Shown: positions 15,093 to 18,693 of the stretch, piece by piece
Layout: each line of letters begins with the position of its first letter
Position numbering within the stretch: the stretch's first letter is position 1
Assembly (NCBI GenBank): GCA_945882005.1
Contig: CAMCWG010000022.1
Coordinates: forward strand, 1 to 18,693
DNA length: 18,693 bases
Direction of reading: 5' to 3'
Source of the DNA: Bordetella parapertussis
GTDB taxonomy: Bacteria > Pseudomonadota > Gammaproteobacteria > Burkholderiales > Burkholderiaceae_B
The notes under the pieces: model-generated
The model's input: only the letters and a program-made list of their open reading frames with translations
Database searches by the model: none
Told to the model about the DNA's origin: nothing
Made by a program: the position numbers and the translations under genes

Positions 15093-15943
15093 GCTTTGAT
15101 CCCAGCAAAACCATGGCTCAAGACGACGACGTCGCGTTCAGCGACTTTTGCTCTAAAACGGACCGACTCGGCTGTGTCTTTCCAGATCTCACAGACCAGC
15201 GTTTCGCCTGGAAATACGGGCGAGGAGAAGCGTGTGTGTAGCGCGGTAAGTCTTGAAGCATCGTTGTCGCAAGCTGCCTGAACAATTGCGCGTGCCGCGA
15301 CACCGTAGGTGCATAGGCCATGCAAAATCGGGCGCGGGTAACCCGCACGTGTTGCGACAGCTGGATCTGCGTGCAAAGGATTGTTATCCGCACATAGGCG
15401 ATATATCAATGCTGCTTGCGGGAGGGTGGGGATTGAGCAGGTCATGTCAGGTGCACGGTCCGGCGTTGCGTCGAGTGCTGCGGGGCTCTCGTCGGAGTGG
15501 CTTAGTCCGCCATCGCCACGGCAAAAGGTGGTTGATCCTAGCGTAACCAAAAGATTGCCATCGGCATCATGCAGAGTGCGCTCGCTGACCACTAGCGCAC
15601 CTTTATCCGCGCCTTTATCAATGACGTGGGTGATGCGAGTGCGTCCAATGACTCGACCGGCAGCGGGCAACTGACGATGAATCGTCAGTCGTTGCTCGCC
15701 GTGCACAAGCTTGACCCAATTAATCCCAGCTTTGGGGTCTTTCATCCAAAACCCTGGGTAGCCCAACACCACCGACATAGTAGGAAACGCTTGGAGGTCT
15801 TGTTCGTAGACGTATTTCAAGTGGTCAGGATTCGTGGGCTCTTGACCAAATCCGATACCCAGCGCATAGAGAATGCTGTCGTTTTCTGTGTAGGTCCGGT
15901 CAACCTCTGGAAACTTCCAGTTTTTGATGAGTTGGTAATCCAT
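15089..15943 (-). CDS. MaoC-type (R)-specific enoyl-CoA hydratase (hydratase 2-like, double hot-dog)
   Basis: A 284-residue protein with the length and layout of the two-hot-dog hydratase 2 of peroxisomal multifunctional enzyme type 2 (MFE-2) and of the actinobacterial steroid side-chain hydratase ChsH3. The catalytic motif is at 181-191, YRLCADNNPLH, giving Asp186, Asn188 and His191, followed by ADP and then GYPRPILHGLCTYG (201-214), very like the human hydratase 2 block. The usual Ser-Gly before the catalytic Asp is Cys-Ala here. The expected reaction is trans-2-enoyl-CoA to (3R)-hydroxyacyl-CoA in the cytoplasm. It starts two bases after the stop of the SDR gene and overlaps the CoA-transferase gene. 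A mesaconyl- or beta-methylmalyl-type dehydratase is less likely. Confidence 0.85.
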   Translation of the reverse strand: MDYQLIKNWKFPEVDRTYTENDSILYALGIGFGQEPTNPDHLKYVYEQDLQAFPTMSVVLGYPGFWMKDPKAGINWVKLVHGEQRLTIHRQLPAAGRVIGRTRITHVIDKGADKGALVVSERTLHDADGNLLVTLGSTTFCRGDGGLSHSDESPAALDATPDRAPDMTCSIPTLPQAALIYRLCADNNPLHADPAVATRAGYPRPILHGLCTYGVAARAIVQAACDNDASRLTALHTRFSSPVFPGETLVCEIWKDTAESVRFRAKVAERDVVVLSHGFAGIKA

Positions 15944-15945
15944 GA

Positions 15946-16860
15946 TTAGATTGGATCCCAGTCAATCGCATCGGGTGAGCGCTCAAGCGCCATGAAGTGA
16001 TGTTTCATCGCAGGTGCGGCGATCTCGGCAATTGCTTCAGGCGTCCAGCCCGTGCTCATATGCACCGAGCGGATGGGGCGAGGCTGGCTGAACAACATAA
16101 TTTCGTTTGCGCGCACACCAAATATTTGGCCTGTGACTTCGCTCGCTTTTTCGCTGCCAAGGTAAACCGCCATCGGCGCAATCTTATTGGCTTCCATCTT
16201 TTGCAGTTTTGTGACGCGTGCTTTTTCTTCGTCTGTATTCGCTGGAATCGAGCTGGTCATGCGGCTCCAAGCGAACGGGGCGATACAGTTTGAGCGCACG
16301 TGATAGCGCGCCATATCCAAGGCAATCGATTTCGACAAGGCGGCGATCCCGAGTTTGGCTGCAGAGTAGTTTGCCTGTCCAAAGTTGCCGATCAGGCCTG
16401 AGGTCGATGTCATATGAACAAACGCGCCTGACTCTTGCTCACGGTAGTAGTTTGCGGCTGCGCGGCTGACATAAAAGGTGCCGTTAAGGTGGACGTCAAT
16501 AACCTGTGTCCATTCTTCTTCGCTCATCTTGTGAAAAACTCGGTCGCGCAGGTTACCGGCGTTGTTTACGACGATATCAATCCGACCGAATGTCTGCACC
16601 GCAGTTTCGATGATGTTGTTGGCGGTCGCACGGGTTGCAACGCTATCGGTGTTGGGCACTGCCTGCCCACCGGCTTTGATGATCTCGTCGGCGACTTGTT
16701 GAGCAGGACCTGCGCCTGTTCCTTCTCCGGCAAGGCTCGCGCCGATGTCGTTGACGACAACTTTGGCGCCGGCTGCGGCCATGGCCAGCGCAATACCGCG
16801 TCCAATGCCACCACCTGCACCCGTTACTACTGCAACTTTGCCTGCCAACATTCCGCTCAT
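15946..16860 (-). CDS. SDR-family dehydrogenase, MFE-2 (3R)-hydroxyacyl-CoA dehydrogenase-like
   Basis: A 304-residue short-chain dehydrogenase. The cofactor motif TGAGGGIG is at 13-20, Asp38 at the end of the second strand (VVVNDIG) suggests NAD+ preference, NNAG is at 99-102, and the catalytic residues are Ser152, Tyr165 and Lys169 in a GNFGQANYSAAK context. The NDIG motif, the NLRDRVF segment and the extended C-terminal arm beyond residue 250 match the dehydrogenase domain of human MFE-2 (17beta-HSD4) and mycobacterial ChsB1, which oxidise (3R)-hydroxyacyl-CoA to 3-ketoacyl-CoA. AGGAG (complement of 16868-16872) lies seven bases before the ATG. It is the first gene of the operon, directly followed by its likely partner hydratase; a palindromic operator candidate lies 50 bp upstream. 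Confidence 0.88.
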   Translation of the reverse strand: MSGMLAGKVAVVTGAGGGIGRGIALAMAAAGAKVVVNDIGASLAGEGTGAGPAQQVADEIIKAGGQAVPNTDSVATRATANNIIETAVQTFGRIDIVVNNAGNLRDRVFHKMSEEEWTQVIDVHLNGTFYVSRAAANYYREQESGAFVHMTSTSGLIGNFGQANYSAAKLGIAALSKSIALDMARYHVRSNCIAPFAWSRMTSSIPANTDEEKARVTKLQKMEANKIAPMAVYLGSEKASEVTGQIFGVRANEIMLFSQPRPIRSVHMSTGWTPEAIAEIAAPAMKHHFMALERSPDAIDWDPI

Positions 16861-16910
16861 TCCTGTTCTCCTGTAAATCGGTTGTGCAATACCTTAACGC
16901 ATTCGCTATG

Positions 16911-16933
16911 CTGCATTGCAGAATGCAATACAG
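16911..16933. promoter_or_regulatory. 23-bp palindromic operator candidate upstream of the SDR operon
   Basis: The half-sites ATTGCA (16914-16919) and TGCAAT (16924-16929) are perfect inverted copies; with flanks CTG and CAG the dyad has ten-base arms differing at one position, spaced... by GAA plus one base (core spacer 16920-16923 read as A-GAA; arms 16911-16920 and 16924-16933). A further copy of TGCAATAC occurs at 16885-16892, 39 bp from the matching octamer at 16924-16931. The site lies in the divergent region between the SDR operon and the Bug-type gene, where a repressor such as a TetR, GntR or MarR family protein would be expected. No regulator gene is in the window and the -10/-35 boxes of the operon are not clear. 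Confidence 0.55.
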
Positions 16934-17012
16934 CGCTGCCTATTCCGCCACAATAGTAGATTCATTCCTTCGAAACGGGTATTCATAATTTACTAGGGCT
17001 GAGTTTGTCGTT

Positions 17013-17040
17013 TTGGAATTAGTTGGGTCGCGGTTAGACT
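17013..17040 (+). promoter_or_regulatory. Candidate sigma-70-like promoter for the Bug-type receptor gene
   Basis: TTGGAA (17013-17018) and TAGACT (17035-17040) are separated by 16 bp and each match the consensus at four of six positions, placing transcription initiation near 17047. Downstream, a small perfect inverted repeat CAGGG/CCCTG (17055-17068, loop ATAA) and the ribosome site AGGAGA (17075-17080) precede the ATG at 17088. The assignment is by eye and tentative. Confidence 0.35.
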
Positions 17041-17087
17041 GTCACCTATTCATGCAGGGATAACCCTGAGCTTTAGGAGAAAATATA

Positions 17088-18086
17088 ATGTGGCAACGTT
17101 TGGCAGGTCGCGCAGCAGGCGTGATGGTAGGTTCAGCGGTGGTTCTCACTGCGTTGGGCTTGACTGGTTTTCCGACAGTCGCGCAGGCAGCTTGGCCTGA
17201 TAAGCCTGTTAGCTTCATCGTACCGTTTCCACCCGGGGGACCTGTTGACACCACGGCGCGCCTGACGACAGTGCCGCTGTCGCAAATGTGGTCTGTTACC
17301 ACGCCGATTGATAACAAGGCCGGAGCTGGCGGTATTGTTGGTGCGCAAGCGGCTGCAAAGGCCGCGCCCGATGGCTATACCTTTTTCTTTGCAGCGATCC
17401 ACCATGCGGTATTGCCTAGTTTGAAGAAAAGTCTGAGTTATGACATTCAGAAGGATTTTGTACCGGTGGGCATGGCTGCAAGGTTTCCAATCGTGCTGGT
17501 TGTACATCCTTCGTTGCCAGTGAAATCAGTGGCTGATCTGATTGCTTATGCAAAGGCCAACCCTGGGAAGCTGTCTTACAGCTCGTCTGGAACCGGTGGC
17601 GGTACGCACTTGGCAGGCGAACTCTTCAATAGCCTTGCTGGCACAAAGATGCAGCATATTCCCTACAAAGGCAGCGCACCCGCAATGCAGGATTTGGTTG
17701 GTGGTCAGGTACAACTGATGTTTGCCGACGGTCCATCCGCATTGCCGTTTATCAAAGCAGGAAAAATCAAGGCGATTGGTGTTGGCAACCCTGAGCCATC
17801 AAAATTTTTCCCAGACGTTCCTACCATTTCCTCAGCGGGTTTGCCCGGCTATGAGGCTTACTCTTGGACGGGTGTTGTTGCGCCAGCTGGCACGCCAGCT
17901 GACATCGTCAAACGTGTAAACGCTGACATGGTGCGTGCACTGTCTGATCCTAAGACTGTAGCGGCTTTGATGGCGGCTGGCGCAGAACCAGCGCCAGGCA
18001 CACCAGAGGAATTCAAAGCGTTTTTAGCGAACGAGTTAAAAAAATGGAGCGCCACAATCAAGAGCGCAAATATCGTTGCTGATTAA
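17088..18086 (+). CDS. Tripartite tricarboxylate transporter-type (Bug/TctC) substrate-binding protein
   Basis: A 332-residue periplasmic receptor of the Bug/TctC family, which binds carboxylates or similar small molecules. The signal peptide extends to about Ala34 (FPTVAQA before AWPDKP). The mature protein opens with the family blocks WPDKPVSFIVPFPPGGPVD, NKAGAGGIVGAQAAAKAAPD and the later HIPYKGSAPAMQDLVGGQV and FADGPSALPFIKAGK segments. Asp54 in the first loop is the position that usually contacts the ligand carboxylate region in this family. It has its own ribosome site (AGGAGA) and probable promoter and is transcribed away from the SDR operon. The ligand is unknown. No TctA or TctB membrane gene is adjacent, which is usual for the many orphan Bug proteins of Bordetella-type genomes. 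Confidence 0.92.
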   Translation: MWQRLAGRAAGVMVGSAVVLTALGLTGFPTVAQAAWPDKPVSFIVPFPPGGPVDTTARLTTVPLSQMWSVTTPIDNKAGAGGIVGAQAAAKAAPDGYTFFFAAIHHAVLPSLKKSLSYDIQKDFVPVGMAARFPIVLVVHPSLPVKSVADLIAYAKANPGKLSYSSSGTGGGTHLAGELFNSLAGTKMQHIPYKGSAPAMQDLVGGQVQLMFADGPSALPFIKAGKIKAIGVGNPEPSKFFPDVPTISSAGLPGYEAYSWTGVVAPAGTPADIVKRVNADMVRALSDPKTVAALMAAGAEPAPGTPEEFKAFLANELKKWSATIKSANIVAD

Positions 18087-18092
18087 AGCGAT

Positions 18093-18693
18093 TTAGTCGG
18101 GATAAATCTTGCCTTTTGTTATTACGCCTTCCCATACCTTGTATTCGCGGTTGATCTGTTGCTCAAGATCTTTGGCATTGCCTTTGTCAATTGTGTAGCC
18201 GGCAGCCACCGATGCATCCGTGAAGCCCTTGCTCGTCTTCGCAGCATCGACAGCTTTAGTTAGCTTGGCGACGACGTCAGCGGGCAATCCTTTGGGGCCA
18301 ATGACTGCAAACCACCCCAGGACCTCGTAGTCGGCGATCCCAGCCTCGATCATGGTGGGAACTGTCGGTACGCTTGGATTGCGAGTTTTTGATGTGACGG
18401 CTAAAGCACGTGCCCTACCGCTTTCAACAAAGGCTTTGCCGGTACCCACGATATCGAACATAAATGTGACCTTGCCACTAATCACATCAACCATCGCGGG
18501 GGCATTACCTTTGTAAGGAATGTGCAGCATTTGCGTACCAGTTGATTGCTTGAGTAACTCAGCAGATAAGTGATTTGAGCCGCCGAAGCCAGCAGATCCG
18601 AAGGTGACCTTGTCTGGATTCTGTCGCGCATAGTCCACGAGTTCTTTGACTGTCTTTACATTTGTTTGTGAGCCAACCAAAAGAATGTTGGTG
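18093..18693 (-). CDS. Bug/TctC-type substrate-binding protein, 3' part only
   Basis: The C-terminal 199 codons plus stop of a second Bug-family receptor; the 5' end lies beyond the right edge. The frame is open through the edge, with TNILLVGSQTNVKTVKELV visible at the cut. Family blocks are FGSAGFGGSNHLSAELL, MLHIPYKGNAPAMVDVISGK, FMFDIVGTGKAFVESGR and VPTVPTMIEAGIADYEV, ending in INREYKVWEGVI. It aligns by eye along its whole length with the first receptor but is clearly diverged, so it is a paralogue and not a recent duplicate. The two genes are tail-to-tail with six bases between their stop codons. An in-frame TTG at 18678-18680 is within the mature domain and is not a start. Confidence 0.9.
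   Translation of the reverse strand, partial: TNILLVGSQTNVKTVKELVDYARQNPDKVTFGSAGFGGSNHLSAELLKQSTGTQMLHIPYKGNAPAMVDVISGKVTFMFDIVGTGKAFVESGRARALAVTSKTRNPSVPTVPTMIEAGIADYEVLGWFAVIGPKGLPADVVAKLTKAVDAAKTSKGFTDASVAAGYTIDKGNAKDLEQQINREYKVWEGVITKGKIYPD

Noticed and set aside
1..18693. CRISPR array, tRNA/rRNA genes, insertion sequences, phage or toxin-antitoxin genes
   Set aside because: Nothing of the kind was seen on reading the window; almost all of it is accounted for by metabolic and transport genes.

Overview
The window reads as ordinary chromosomal DNA from a betaproteobacterium of the order Burkholderiales, most likely an Alcaligenaceae relative (Bordetella/Achromobacter/Pusillimonas side). 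This is inferred from recalled family sequences, not from a search: the GlyQ and class I fumarase sequences look Bordetella-like, separate glyQ and glyS genes are followed by gmhB, plsC and a YgjP-type gene, and there are solute receptors of the Bug/TctC type typical of these bacteria. Coding density is very high, GC content looks moderate, and no tRNA, rRNA, CRISPR, insertion sequence or phage gene is visible. No gene-free stretch exceeds 300 bp; the longest is the 227 bp at 16861-17087.

Region 1 (1-5381, all minus strand) is a tightly packed housekeeping operon read right to left: glyQ, glyS, gmhB, plsC, a YgjP/DUF45 metallopeptidase, then the 5' end of gloA. The first five genes overlap or abut within a few bases; gloA follows after 69 bp with its own strong ribosome site. 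Region 2 (5510-7854, plus strand) holds a crotonase-family enoyl-CoA hydratase and a single-chain class I [4Fe-4S] fumarase, divergent from glyQ.

Region 3 (7816-16860, minus strand) is the most interesting part: a probable nine-gene operon, in transcription order SDR dehydrogenase, MaoC-type hydratase, CaiB/BaiF CoA-transferase, periplasmic binding protein, LivH, LivM, LivG, LivF, AMP-dependent acyl-CoA ligase. It combines import of an organic acid or amino-acid-like solute, CoA activation by two possible routes, and an (R)-specific hydration/dehydrogenation pair that resembles the two N-terminal domains of eukaryotic peroxisomal multifunctional enzyme type 2. The acyl-CoA dehydrogenase and thiolase needed for a full beta-oxidation turn are not in the window, and the substrate is unknown. 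A near-perfect 23-bp palindrome (16911-16933) lies just upstream and is a good operator candidate. Where the operon's last gene meets the fumarase tail-to-tail, the coding regions overlap by 39 bp and a three-tier hairpin (7854-7918) is embedded in the ligase 3' coding region.

Region 4 (17088-18693) holds two convergent Bug/TctC-type solute receptor genes, the second cut by the window edge, with no TctA/TctB membrane genes beside them. Nothing here is clearly a new class of system; the novelty candidates are the operon's gene combination, its operator, the embedded hairpin and a degenerate ABC signature in LivG.
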